Shown here: positions 7,040 through 15,967 of the stretch, one piece after another
Layout of the letters: every line of letters begins with the position of its first letter
Numbering within the stretch: position 1 is the first letter of the stretch
Assembly (NCBI GenBank): GCA_029864225.1
Contig: JAOTTU010000003.1
Coordinates: 1 to 32,313, forward strand
Origin: Gammaproteobacteria bacterium
Lineage (GTDB): Bacteria; Pseudomonadota; Gammaproteobacteria; UBA9214
Reading direction: 5' to 3'
Length of the DNA: 32,313 bases
Position numbers and translations under genes: made by a program
The notes under the pieces: generated by a model
The model's input: the letters and a program-made list of their open reading frames with translations, nothing else
What the model was told of the DNA's origin: nothing
Databases searched by the model: none

Positions 7040-8731
7040 ATGGAACTGCAGATCCCCGAACTCAAGAAGCCCGGCATGGGTACGTTCAAGACCGGTACCG
7101 GGGCTGTCAGGCAATGGATTGAAAACCTGCCACTCACCAATGTCGACAAGACCATCACCCTGATCGAGGGCGCCCTCGACGAAATCAACGGCTATATCCT
7201 GCCAAACGCGGAACGGTTTGAGGCACTGGAACTGTTTGCCAGACCGGTTGCCCACATCAACGACTCGCTGAAAAAGAAGTACCTCGGCAGGCCGATCCCG
7301 GTGAAAGGCAGCGCCCTGGTACATGCACAAAAGGCCATCGATATCTGCCTGCGCATGGCCACCGGGTACAAGATCCTTGCCGCCATTCTTGACCGCGCGG
7401 GTGAAGCGGGCCCGCAAATGGCCACGGCAATCCAGCGCGCCATCCGTTATTACAGCGAGATCCTGATCAGCAACTACCAGACATACGCCCAGTTCCCCAC
7501 GGGTATCTGGGGTGACCTGCATGCGCTTTATGTGCTCGCCGAAAAACACGGCCTGGCAACACACGCAGTCACCGACATCACGACACAGCACGAGATAACA
7601 GCAACGCTTGAGGACATCTACAAGCAAATCCTGCTGTTGTCCCTCGCCTGCCCCTACCGGCTGCGCCAGAACGAGATCCGGCAGGTATATGACTTGCTTA
7701 GCGTGTGGGCGCCGCACAGCAAACTGCTGAACAGCGACACCGGAGACACGGGCGGTTTTTTCGCCTGCCAGCTGGACACCGATGAACCACCCTCCTACAA
7801 GGCGTTGCAGCAGACAGAGCGGGCCGACTCACACTGCAAGCTCCTCAGCACCCGTGACATGGCGGACCCTGTCAACGCGACCCTGTCGGAGTACCGGTCT
7901 GCGCGGCAACATCTCGGCCTGCCCGAGGAGAAGACCCTGCAACGCCTGCTGATGTCCTGGGGTGTTATGCCCAAGCGCCGTTTCACCCGCCATCGCCAGG
8001 ATGACGAGGTTCGCCTGTTACTGGGACTGGAAAACATTCATGGGGTAATCGCCGGACCCTCGAATTCCACTGAAACCGGCAGAGACAGCGAAGACCACAC
8101 CATCCGGGACAATGCCTACCTGCGCGACCCGACATTCGAACAAAGCACCTCGTTCGACGTCGACTGGCTGACGGGAATCGATGCCAGCCCCAATGGACAG
8201 GCCAAAGACGCGGCGCGAAACCAGGCTCATCCAGGATCGGTCATCAGAACGCCCGATAAATCACCCATTGAAATCTGGAAATTACAGGACAGCAGCGCCG
8301 GCGGTTATAGCCTGCTGTGGGATACCGACACGACCTCAGGCGCCCAGGTCGGTGAACTGGTTGCCATCAATACTAAAGCGGAAAATGATGAAAACAGATG
8401 GCACCTGGGCGTGATCCGCTGGATGAAGTCCACCCGGCAACAGGGACTGGAGATGGGCATTCAAATGCTGGCACCCGGGGCCTGCGCTATCCAGGCCACT
8501 ATCTGCAATGAAAAGTCCAGCGTCGAAAACAAGATGAACGGGATCCTGCTGCCGGAGATCAAGGCGCTCAATCAACCGGCGACCCTGCTGCTGCCGTCAC
8601 TGCCGTTCCGGGTCGGTTGCACGACCGCCCTGCAACAGGAAAAAATTGAAGAACGCATCAAACTGACCCAGCAGCTGGAAAATACCGGCTGCTTTGCACA
8701 GTTCCTGTTTGCACCGGCAGAAGACGCCTGA
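7040..8731 (+). CDS. FimW-like c-di-GMP effector with C-terminal PilZ-like domain
   Basis: Protein of 563 residues from ATG 7040. The N-terminal two thirds are mostly helical, beginning MELQIPELKKPGMGTF and AVRQWIENLPLTNVDKTI. Around residue 312 comes the basic motif KRRFTRHRQDDEVRLLLGL, resembling the RxxxR c-di-GMP-binding start of PilZ domains. After a polar linker, a beta-rich stretch (WHLGVIRWMKSTRQQGLEMG, about 454-473) is typical of PilZ C-terminal halves. By domain pattern and proximity to fimX it resembles the Pseudomonas protein I know as FimW, a c-di-GMP receptor linked to type IV pili; this is inference. An upstream in-frame ATG at 6962 would add 26 residues with no ribosome site, and I judge it less likely. 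A GAGG at 7019 lies 17 bases from ATG 7040, so translation initiation is unclear. Confidence 0.7.
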   Translation: MELQIPELKKPGMGTFKTGTGAVRQWIENLPLTNVDKTITLIEGALDEINGYILPNAERFEALELFARPVAHINDSLKKKYLGRPIPVKGSALVHAQKAIDICLRMATGYKILAAILDRAGEAGPQMATAIQRAIRYYSEILISNYQTYAQFPTGIWGDLHALYVLAEKHGLATHAVTDITTQHEITATLEDIYKQILLLSLACPYRLRQNEIRQVYDLLSVWAPHSKLLNSDTGDTGGFFACQLDTDEPPSYKALQQTERADSHCKLLSTRDMADPVNATLSEYRSARQHLGLPEEKTLQRLLMSWGVMPKRRFTRHRQDDEVRLLLGLENIHGVIAGPSNSTETGRDSEDHTIRDNAYLRDPTFEQSTSFDVDWLTGIDASPNGQAKDAARNQAHPGSVIRTPDKSPIEIWKLQDSSAGGYSLLWDTDTTSGAQVGELVAINTKAENDENRWHLGVIRWMKSTRQQGLEMGIQMLAPGACAIQATICNEKSSVENKMNGILLPEIKALNQPATLLLPSLPFRVGCTTALQQEKIEERIKLTQQLENTGCFAQFLFAPAEDA

Positions 8732-8746
8732 AGCAAGCCAGGCCGG

Positions 8747-9268
8747 CTAGTACAACTCGAGAAACGGTTCCGGGTACTCGACGTGCCCGCCACCGGCGAG
8801 ATTTCCTTCCACGATTTCCATCCCGGTCAGGGCATCAGCGGGTGCTGGCAGATTGCAGGTCACCTTGATGTCTTTTGCAGGAAGGAAGCCGAAACGCTGG
8901 TAATACTCGGGGTACCCGACAACGATAATGGCGCCATAGCCCTTCTCACGGGCCAGCTCCACACTGGCCTTGATCAACACGGAGCCGATACCGCGGTGAC
9001 TCTGTGACGGCACAACCGACATGGGACCCAATGCCAGCACAATCTTTTCCTCGCCATCCTTGCGCACTGGCACCCGGGTCAACAGCACATGCCCGACAAT
9101 ACGCCCGTTTAGCTCGGCCACCAGGGACAGTTCACGGTTATAGGAAGCCGCGGCCCGCAGGGCACTGATCAGGCGTGCTTCCGCCTCTCCGCCGAAGGCG
9201 CTGATATGGACAACATCGATGGCACGCACGTCCTCGGATGTTTCGGGCCTGACAGTAATTTCGTGCAT
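8747..9268 (-). CDS. GNAT-family N-acetyltransferase, YhbS-like
   Basis: Acetyl-CoA-dependent acetyltransferase of 173 residues; the substrate is not evident. Acetyl-CoA motif A is seen as LALGPMSVVPSQSHRGIGSV (about 78-97), with the R-G-I-G pyrophosphate loop. The YhbS/COG3153 signature EYYQRFGFLPA is at about 121-131. The C-terminal NLAGGGHVEYPEPFLELY (G.v.YP..F) also fits that subfamily. It is convergent with the FimW-like gene (15 bp between stops) and divergent from fimX, splitting two genes that are adjacent in Pseudomonas. Nothing ties it functionally to c-di-GMP signalling; it may be a simple insertion. Confidence 0.85.
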   Translation of the reverse strand: MHEITVRPETSEDVRAIDVVHISAFGGEAEARLISALRAAASYNRELSLVAELNGRIVGHVLLTRVPVRKDGEEKIVLALGPMSVVPSQSHRGIGSVLIKASVELAREKGYGAIIVVGYPEYYQRFGFLPAKDIKVTCNLPAPADALTGMEIVEGNLAGGGHVEYPEPFLELY

Positions 9269-9567
9269 GATTCACTCCGTTTCCACGAGAGAAGCTAAAG
9301 AATTCGGCTGCCATTCCCGGGCAGCCCGGGGAACAGACTAAAAATACAGCTTTTCAGTTACTTGCATGCTATCAGGAAATAACCACAGGGAGAATACCCT
9401 GCCATGGGGAAACCGTAAAAAGCCGCTCCGCAGCCCGGCAAATCCGCGCCCTGACAGCTTAAGACTTTCTCCCGGGTGCCGTAAATAGAATAGTCGGGGC
9501 TCGTGCCGGGGTGATTTGCCTATTACCCGCACCGTGCCACCTGTTTTCAGACTAGCGAGGGCACGCA
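9269..9567. other. 299-bp divergent intergenic region between the GNAT gene and fimX
   Basis: It must hold the promoters of both flanking genes. I see a short GC hairpin, CCCGGG-CAG-CCCGGG, at 9316-9330, flanked by TTC and GAA-like bases, and a possible fimX -10 box TAGAAT at 9486-9491 without a convincing -35. The fimX ribosome site GAGGG is at 9557-9561. No small gene or RNA is recognisable. Confidence 0.4.
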
Positions 9568-11712
9568 GTGAGTGACAACAAAAATCTCCACCTGGTAATC
9601 GTGGAGGCATCAAGTAAAAAGGCCCAGTCATGCGCGGCCATACTTGAAGGGGCAGGCCATGCCGTTCAGCTTGACCAGGTAAAGGGCATCAAGGCCCTGG
9701 AAGACCTGTTCGACGATACGGACCCGGACATTGTCATCTACGGCGAAGGCGCAAATATTCCTGAACTCGAGCTTGTGTCGGCCTGGCTGGCGGACCACGC
9801 CAGCAACATCCCCCTGGTCGTTGTTGCGCGTGAAGGCGCCGAAGGCCGCCCAGGCGCCATGAACTCGGGCGCAACCGCCGTGATCTCGCTTGACCAGCCA
9901 GGCGACCTGGTGGCGACCATCCGCAAGGTACTGGACAACGCAGCCCTGAACCGCCGGATCTGCGGGCTCGAGGAGGCAGTGGAAACCATCCACCTGCAAC
10001 AGCGCGTCGATCAACTCGAGAGGGCTCTGCAGGAAAAGGAAAAGTACTGCACAAATCTGCTGGAAAATTCCCGCGATGCCATCGCCTATGTTTATAACGG
10101 TTACTACCAGTACGCCAACCCAGCCTACCTGAGCCAATTTGGAATCGATGGCCTTGCAGGGCTGAATGGCACACCCCTGCTGGAACGGGTCGAGCCGAGC
10201 GATCACGCGGCACTCGAGAGCCTGCTGCACAACTGCCATCACACAGGCGACGCTGTGACAGTCAGGATCGGGTTGACGGATAAGAGGGGGCTGTCACGCA
10301 GGACCGCCGTTGAATTTGCACCGGCCAGTTTCGAAAACAAACGCTGTACCCGAATGACCATCCGTGCACCGGCACAGGCGGCGGGCACCGAAATGACGCC
10401 GGATACACTCGGCCAGGAAAATCTGTTTGCCGGAGCATACAACCGCCAGTACTTCATGCAAATCATGGAGGACAGCCTCGGCAACCCCGACAAGGCAGGC
10501 AAGTACCAGACGCTGACCTATCGGCTGCTGGATGACTTCCGGGCCATACGCGAGAATTTCGGCATCTACGCCTGCGACCAGACCATCAGGAACATCGCCG
10601 CCCTGATCCAGAGGAACTACGATAAAGAAGACACGGTAGCCCAGTTCGGGGACTACGTATTTGCCATCCTCAACACCTCGCAGAACGAGGACGGTGCCTA
10701 CCTGCTTGCCGAGTCCGTGCGCAAGCAGATCAAGAAACACGTCACCGTGGTTGGCGGTCAGGTCATTCAGACCACCTGCAGCATCGGCATGTGCGTCATC
10801 AAAGAACACATGAAGGATGCCCAGGATGTGTTATCGCGCGCAGACCTCGCCTGCGAGGTCGCCCGCTCGTCCGGCGGCAACCTGGTGCATGTCCACAGTA
10901 CGGCCATTGACGAGCAGATCGACGGGGATCTCGAACTGCAATGGGACGAGATGATACGCAAGACCATCGATGACGAACGCCTGTACCTTGTGTACCAGCC
11001 CATAGTCAGCCTGGGCGGCGACACCGGCAGGGGCTACGAGGTCCTGCTCAGGGTAGTTGATGAGAAAGGCCAGGTCATTCTGCCCGGCCAGTTCATCTCC
11101 CTGGCGGGAAAGATCAGTATGAGCGCTGAAATTGACCGCTGGGTTATCAGCTCGGCGCTAAGATCACTGCGCGAAATACATGCTTGGGACAGTGAGTTAG
11201 CGTTCTTTATCAAGGTCTCGGCCGCCACGCTCTCGGATGGAGAGTTCCCGGCGTGGCTGGCGCAGCAGCTGAAGGAACACGAATTGCAAGGCAGTGCGGT
11301 CATTTTTGAGATACCGGAGACCACTGCCGTGAATCATACCGCCGCCACCTCGGGCTTCATCAACAGCATGCAGAAAATCGGCTGCCGGATAGCTATCGAG
11401 CATTTCGGTCACTTGAGCCCGTTCGAACTGATACACGATCTCGCCGTGGACTTCCTGAAGATCGACGGATCTCTTATCGAGGGCCTTGCCTACAGCGGGG
11501 AGAACCAGACCAGGGTACGTTCCGTGGTGGATTTTGCCCGGACCACAAAGACGCGGTGCATTGCCGAACGTGTCGATGATGCCAGCAGTCTGGTCACGCT
11601 GTGGCAGTACAACGTGGACTACATCCAGGGTAATTTCGTACGGGAACCCGGCAAGGAGCCCGGTTACGACTTTGAAGATGCCATCGCGTTGCACAACCTG
11701 GCGGAGACCTGA
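9568..11712 (+). CDS. fimX: FimX-like degenerate REC-PAS-GGDEF-EAL c-di-GMP receptor
   Basis: Cytoplasmic signalling protein of 714 residues from GTG 9568 (GAGGG ribosome site 6 bases upstream). Domain order: REC-like (about 7-125), linker helix (about 132-160), PAS (about 160-270), GGDEF (about 285-445), EAL (about 457-700). The REC domain lacks the phospho-acceptor Asp (DIVIYGEG at 54-61). The GGDEF motif is degenerate, GDYVF (361-365). The EAL motif is EVLLR (491-495), and the catalytic DDFG loop is EHFG (611-614), so neither cyclase nor phosphodiesterase activity is expected. P. aeruginosa FimX has the same type of degeneration (GDSIF and EVL) and binds c-di-GMP through its EAL domain to promote type IV pilus assembly and twitching. 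Position near parC/parE also parallels Pseudomonas. Confidence 0.85.
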   Translation: MSDNKNLHLVIVEASSKKAQSCAAILEGAGHAVQLDQVKGIKALEDLFDDTDPDIVIYGEGANIPELELVSAWLADHASNIPLVVVAREGAEGRPGAMNSGATAVISLDQPGDLVATIRKVLDNAALNRRICGLEEAVETIHLQQRVDQLERALQEKEKYCTNLLENSRDAIAYVYNGYYQYANPAYLSQFGIDGLAGLNGTPLLERVEPSDHAALESLLHNCHHTGDAVTVRIGLTDKRGLSRRTAVEFAPASFENKRCTRMTIRAPAQAAGTEMTPDTLGQENLFAGAYNRQYFMQIMEDSLGNPDKAGKYQTLTYRLLDDFRAIRENFGIYACDQTIRNIAALIQRNYDKEDTVAQFGDYVFAILNTSQNEDGAYLLAESVRKQIKKHVTVVGGQVIQTTCSIGMCVIKEHMKDAQDVLSRADLACEVARSSGGNLVHVHSTAIDEQIDGDLELQWDEMIRKTIDDERLYLVYQPIVSLGGDTGRGYEVLLRVVDEKGQVILPGQFISLAGKISMSAEIDRWVISSALRSLREIHAWDSELAFFIKVSAATLSDGEFPAWLAQQLKEHELQGSAVIFEIPETTAVNHTAATSGFINSMQKIGCRIAIEHFGHLSPFELIHDLAVDFLKIDGSLIEGLAYSGENQTRVRSVVDFARTTKTRCIAERVDDASSLVTLWQYNVDYIQGNFVREPGKEPGYDFEDAIALHNLAET

Positions 11713-11829
11713 GCCCTGCCGAACTGCAATGACAGATTTACCGAAGCAATGCCAGCCAGCAAACCAACAAACCGGCCCGCGATTGGTCCGTTATCACGGG
11801 AAGAAAACCATGCGGAGTATCGGGCCAGT

Positions 11830-13056
11830 TCAATCCAGCACGTGAGAGACCAGGCCATCGGCAAGCTTGGGTTCGAACCAGGTGGACTTGGGCGGCATCA
11901 CCTCGCCGGCATCGGCTACCGCCATCAGGTCTTCCATGCGCGTGGCATACATGGAGAACGCCACCTGCATTTCACCACTGTCAACGCGTCGCTCCAGCCC
12001 CCCGAGCCCCCGGATACCGCCGACAAAGTCGATGCGCTGGTCGCGCCGCGGGTCAGTGATGCCCAGCACCGGGGCCAGCAGGTTGTCGGCCAGCAGGCTG
12101 ACATCAAGACGCGCCACCGGGTCTGCCGGTACCCTGTCGGGGTAAATGGTCAGGCGATACCATTGCCCGGCAAGATACATCCCGAACTCGCCCGGCCCTG
12201 CCGGGTGACAGGCAGCACTGACCGGGGACACGCTAAAGTTGTCGCTCAGACCGGCCAGGAAGGTCTCCGGGCTCATACCGTTCAGGTCCCTGACCACGCG
12301 GTTGTAGTCAAGAATCTTCATCTGGTCGTGAGGAAAGATCACCGCGAGAAAATACGCGGCGCTGCTGTCGGCACCCCGCCCGACCCGGTTGGCGGCCACC
12401 CGCGACGCGGCAGCCGAACGGTGATGACCGTCGGCGATATAAAGGGCCTCCATGGCATCAAATGCCCCGCTGATCCGTCTGATCAGGGCGTCATCACTGA
12501 TTACCCAGAGGCGGTGTCCGATGCCGTCATCGGAAACAAGATCGACAACCGGCTGGGTGTGCGTCACCGCTTCCAGCAGGCCATCAACAGAGGCCTGCGC
12601 GCGGTAGGCAAGCAACACCGGCCCGGTCTGGGCATTGAGTGCCTCGATCTGCCTCACCCTGTCATCTTCCTTGTCGGGCCGGGTGAATTCGTGCTTGCGG
12701 ATGCGATTGCTGTTGTACTCGCTGACCGAGGCCACCGCCACCAGGCCGGTTTGGCGATGCTCGCCCATAACCAGCTGGTAGACGTAGTAACAGGGGCTGG
12801 AGTCCCTGCGCAGGATGCCCGCGGTTTCCATCCTGGCCAGATTCGCAGCAGCCGTTTCATAGACCAGCGGATCGTAGGGATTGGTGCCTTCAGGCAGGTC
12901 AATCTCCGCCCTGGAAATATGCAGAAAGCTCCACGGCCGGTCCTGTGCAAGGTTTCGCGCCTCGGCGCTGTTGAGAACATCGTAGGGGGGCGCAATTACG
13001 TCAGCGGCCCGATCATCAACGGGACGCAGCCCGGCGAAAGGACGAATGAGTGTCAT
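11830..13056 (-). CDS. DUF1015 family protein
   Basis: Cytosolic protein of 408 residues belonging to the DUF1015 family. The start MTLIRPFAGLRPVDD and IAPPYDVLN (about 21-29) are conserved hallmarks. The internal RKHEFTRPDKEDDR (about 120-133) and IADGHHRSAAA (about 207-217) are the most conserved blocks and probably form the active site. Some distant members of this fold act as serine kinases (SerK), so a small-molecule kinase role is possible, but no function can be assigned here. It is convergent with fimX (117 bp between stops) and divergent from the adenylate cyclase (158 bp between starts), and so appears to be a single-gene unit. Confidence 0.88.
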   Translation of the reverse strand: MTLIRPFAGLRPVDDRAADVIAPPYDVLNSAEARNLAQDRPWSFLHISRAEIDLPEGTNPYDPLVYETAAANLARMETAGILRRDSSPCYYVYQLVMGEHRQTGLVAVASVSEYNSNRIRKHEFTRPDKEDDRVRQIEALNAQTGPVLLAYRAQASVDGLLEAVTHTQPVVDLVSDDGIGHRLWVISDDALIRRISGAFDAMEALYIADGHHRSAAASRVAANRVGRGADSSAAYFLAVIFPHDQMKILDYNRVVRDLNGMSPETFLAGLSDNFSVSPVSAACHPAGPGEFGMYLAGQWYRLTIYPDRVPADPVARLDVSLLADNLLAPVLGITDPRRDQRIDFVGGIRGLGGLERRVDSGEMQVAFSMYATRMEDLMAVADAGEVMPPKSTWFEPKLADGLVSHVLD

Positions 13057-13214
13057 ATGGAAAGCCTGGTGTCGTTCGGATACCTAAGCCCGCTATTGTA
13101 CACACCGGCAGAAAAGCTCGCGATTGGCATTGGCGGCGACCAGGCGGCGAACAGCGCCCACTACAGCCGTGAATGCAACAGAGGCACCCCGGCTGCACCC
13201 CGGGGTAATACGCT

Positions 13215-14873
13215 ATGACGGGTATCATCTCCAGGACGGCAGGCAGCGTCGGGGGCTGGTTGGCAGCACGGCTCGAACACCTGCGCGCGGCATTCCGCAG
13301 GTTCTTCGCGGGCATCTTCCATCCCGTCTATGTCAGACTGGCCTGGTTGGGCAGCACGTTACGCGATATCAACGAGCGCCTGACCCACAAGCTGCAGCAG
13401 ATAGCGCTGGTCTACAAGCTCTCGCTGCTGATTACTGTCCTGGTGGTTACCTGTATGACGCTGCTGGGGTCGATCATTATCCAGCAGCAAACCCGGTTAT
13501 TCGAGAACCAGTTGCATGACCAGGGTACGGCCCTGGTGAAGCTGATGGCGCAGGCTGCCAGGGAACCGCTGCTGGCCGACGACCAGCTTGCTATGGACGT
13601 CATCACGACAGGGTTCACGGACAACAGCAATGTCATGGGAAGCGCCCTGATTTCACTCGACGCTGAAACGGTCTCCCATGCCGGCAGCTTTCACGACGGG
13701 AATAACAAGCGCCAGCGGGGGGTGCTGCTCGAATTGATCAAGGAGGCACCCGGGTCCCGGGACTGGTACTGGCCGGCATCATTGAAAACGTCTGCCCGCA
13801 AGGTCATTTCCTACATCCATCCCATCACCTTCCAGGATGTGACTGTGGGGTATGTCTTGTCCACATTCAGCCAGGCGGCCATGGAACAGTCGCTGCGCAA
13901 GGCAATTCAGGCCATTACCGGCGCGACACTCCTGATCATCATGCTGGGTGTCGCCATGGCGATCGCCCTCGGACGGCGCATCTCCGACCCCATTGACCAG
14001 CTGGTCGACGCCAGCCGTGCCCTCGGCAAGGGCGAATTCACTGCGAAATTCAGTTTCAGGGAACGCCGCACAGATGAACTCGGGCAGTTGATGGCCTCGC
14101 TCAACAGCATGGCTGAAGGCATGCTGGAGAAATCACAGGTCAAGCAGGCACTGTCACGCTACGTTTCCCCGGAAGTCGCCAAAGTGGTTTTTGCCAACCT
14201 GGATGATATCGAGCTCGGCGGCAAGCAGATCGAGGGCACGGTCGTCTTCGCGGACATTGTCGGCTTTACCCGGATTGCCGAGAACACCCGGCCCGAAGAC
14301 CTGGTGGATATATTGAACAGGTATTTCACCCTGATCACGCGGGCCTGTGAAACCAACCAGGGGACCGTCGACAAGTACATGGGGGATGGTGTCATGCTGA
14401 TTTTCGGCGCACCGCAACCTGACGAGGAACATCGCTTTCATGCCATCAATTGTGCCGTATTGATACAACGCCTGATCGAACATGAAAACCGGCTGCGTGA
14501 GCAGCAGGGCCTGTTTCCCGTGAAGTTCCGGATCGGAATTAACTCCGGCACGATGCTGGCGGGCAATATGGGCTCGAAGGAACGAATGGAATACACCGTT
14601 GTCGGCGATACCGTCAACCTCGCCTCCCGCCTTTGCGGTATCGCGAACAGCGGGCAAATCGTGATTTCCCGGCACCTCTACCTGAACGCCGATGTACGCG
14701 AACGGGTGCTTGCCGGGGAGTACCAGGCCATCCGCCTGCGCGGCATCAAGGACCCCGTTAGTACCTACCTGGTCGAGGCAGTCACCGTAGGCTGGCAACA
14801 CCAGCTCGAGGAACAGTTCCGGGCGGTGACCCGGCCCGAGGAAGATGAACGCAGTGATGCGAAAATCGGCTAA
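13215..14873 (+). CDS. membrane-bound class III adenylate cyclase with HAMP domain
   Basis: Predicted inner-membrane receptor cyclase making cAMP, 552 residues. An unusually long cytoplasmic N-terminus (about 1-66, basic with an amphipathic stretch) precedes membrane helix 1 (about 67-90). A periplasmic sensor region follows (about 91-232), then helix 2 (about 233-252), HAMP (about 253-305) and the cyclase domain (about 338-520). Catalytic residues are complete: metal-binding D347 (VFADIVGFT) and D391 (YMGDG), purine-contacting K387, and transition-state N468 and R472 (DTVNLASRL). The second purine-specifying position is T461, giving the K/T pair seen in cyanobacterial CyaB1-type adenylate cyclases rather than the E/C of guanylate cyclases. 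It overlaps the following lipoprotein gene by 29 bp. Confidence 0.88.
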   Translation: MTGIISRTAGSVGGWLAARLEHLRAAFRRFFAGIFHPVYVRLAWLGSTLRDINERLTHKLQQIALVYKLSLLITVLVVTCMTLLGSIIIQQQTRLFENQLHDQGTALVKLMAQAAREPLLADDQLAMDVITTGFTDNSNVMGSALISLDAETVSHAGSFHDGNNKRQRGVLLELIKEAPGSRDWYWPASLKTSARKVISYIHPITFQDVTVGYVLSTFSQAAMEQSLRKAIQAITGATLLIIMLGVAMAIALGRRISDPIDQLVDASRALGKGEFTAKFSFRERRTDELGQLMASLNSMAEGMLEKSQVKQALSRYVSPEVAKVVFANLDDIELGGKQIEGTVVFADIVGFTRIAENTRPEDLVDILNRYFTLITRACETNQGTVDKYMGDGVMLIFGAPQPDEEHRFHAINCAVLIQRLIEHENRLREQQGLFPVKFRIGINSGTMLAGNMGSKERMEYTVVGDTVNLASRLCGIANSGQIVISRHLYLNADVRERVLAGEYQAIRLRGIKDPVSTYLVEAVTVGWQHQLEEQFRAVTRPEEDERSDAKIG

Positions 14874-15957
14874 TCTGCTGGTGATACTGGCACTCCTGCC
14901 GCTGCTGGCAGGCTGCCCGCATATCGATACCCTTCGGGTGACTCCTGACCGTCCGGAGGACCTGGAGGCCCTGCTAAAACAGAACGAATTCGCCCGCATC
15001 CAGGGACTGCTTGAGCGGCACACCGAGCTTGATACAGCCGGGCTGCAGACAGTCCTGGACAGTCACATCGGCGCCTACGAGGACAACACCCTGGCAGATG
15101 CGCGCACCCGGGAATCGGAGGGTGACTTGCGCGCTGCCATTGCACGCCTGGATGACGCCCTGTCAAGGCTGCCTTCCAGCACAAGGCTGGACGACTATAA
15201 GACCGCGCTGGAAGCCCGGCGTACAGAGCGCCTGCAGGAAACCGGACGCCGCGAATTGCTGGCCCGGGCGCGCTACCTTGTCGAGCTACGGCAACTGCAG
15301 CACGAGAAACTGCAGCTGGAATCACCCGGGATCGCCGAGCGCTGGAAGCACAGTACCAGCCAGCAGGAGGCCGGGGCTCTCGGCGCTGAACTGCTGGCAT
15401 GCGGTCAACGCGCCCTGCAGCAGGACGAGCTGGGCAGTGCATCTGCCTGCCTGCGCATGGCCGAGACCCTCAACAACGGCCCGGAGGTGCAGTCAGCCCT
15501 GGCCGAGCTGGCAAGCAGGTCCGACAGCACCCGGCGAGTTCAGGACGTACCTGCACCGGCAAGATCCGTCAGGCAGGCGAACACCGGGAGGCAGCAATCC
15601 GGCCAGCAGAACAGCAGGCAACAGCTGCTCGCACAGACCGAACAGGCGCTGCAACAGAACGACCTGGTCACGGCCCGCAAGACCTTTCATGAACTCGAGG
15701 AAAAGACCGGCGCCAGCAATGAAATCGATGCAGTTAAAAAGCGCCTCGAAGCCGCCGTCAAGGCCAGCGTTGACGGGCTGACGCGCCAGGGCGACAGCTT
15801 GTACCGCGCCGAGAAGGTCAACGAGGCCATCACCTCATGGAATCATGCACTTGAGCTAGATCCGGACAATGTCAATCTCCACAAACGCCTGGCACGTGCC
15901 CGCAAGGTACTGGCGCGCCTGGAGGAATTGAAAAGCCGGCAGACAACAAGCCCGTGA
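14845..15957 (+). CDS. TPR-containing lipoprotein
   Basis: Predicted lipoprotein of 370 residues with signal peptide and lipobox LLAGC, acylated Cys at 24 (counting from ATG 14845). The mature part is almost entirely helical and rich in Q, R, E and L. At least one good TPR-like repeat is seen near the C-terminus (GDSLYRAEKVNEAITSWNHA, then LELDPDN), and weaker ones occur before a Gln/Arg/Ser-rich linker at about 235-265. The start is uncertain: GAGGA abuts ATG 14845, while GTG 14854 and ATG 14857 (MRKSANLL) are also usable. Overlap with the cyclase gene implies co-translation, so it may be an accessory to that receptor or an envelope scaffold; this is inference. It is convergent with parC, with only 10 bp between stops. 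Confidence 0.75.
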   Translation: MNAVMRKSANLLVILALLPLLAGCPHIDTLRVTPDRPEDLEALLKQNEFARIQGLLERHTELDTAGLQTVLDSHIGAYEDNTLADARTRESEGDLRAAIARLDDALSRLPSSTRLDDYKTALEARRTERLQETGRRELLARARYLVELRQLQHEKLQLESPGIAERWKHSTSQQEAGALGAELLACGQRALQQDELGSASACLRMAETLNNGPEVQSALAELASRSDSTRRVQDVPAPARSVRQANTGRQQSGQQNSRQQLLAQTEQALQQNDLVTARKTFHELEEKTGASNEIDAVKKRLEAAVKASVDGLTRQGDSLYRAEKVNEAITSWNHALELDPDNVNLHKRLARARKVLARLEELKSRQTTSP

Positions 15958-15967
15958 GTGGGCCGCG

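Noticed and set aside
11749..13218. Long open frame on the plus strand opposite the DUF1015 gene
   Set aside because: It is fully antisense to a gene with clear family motifs, and its composition is that of a GC-rich shadow (His/Gly/Arg/Gln rich). No ribosome site or homology is apparent.
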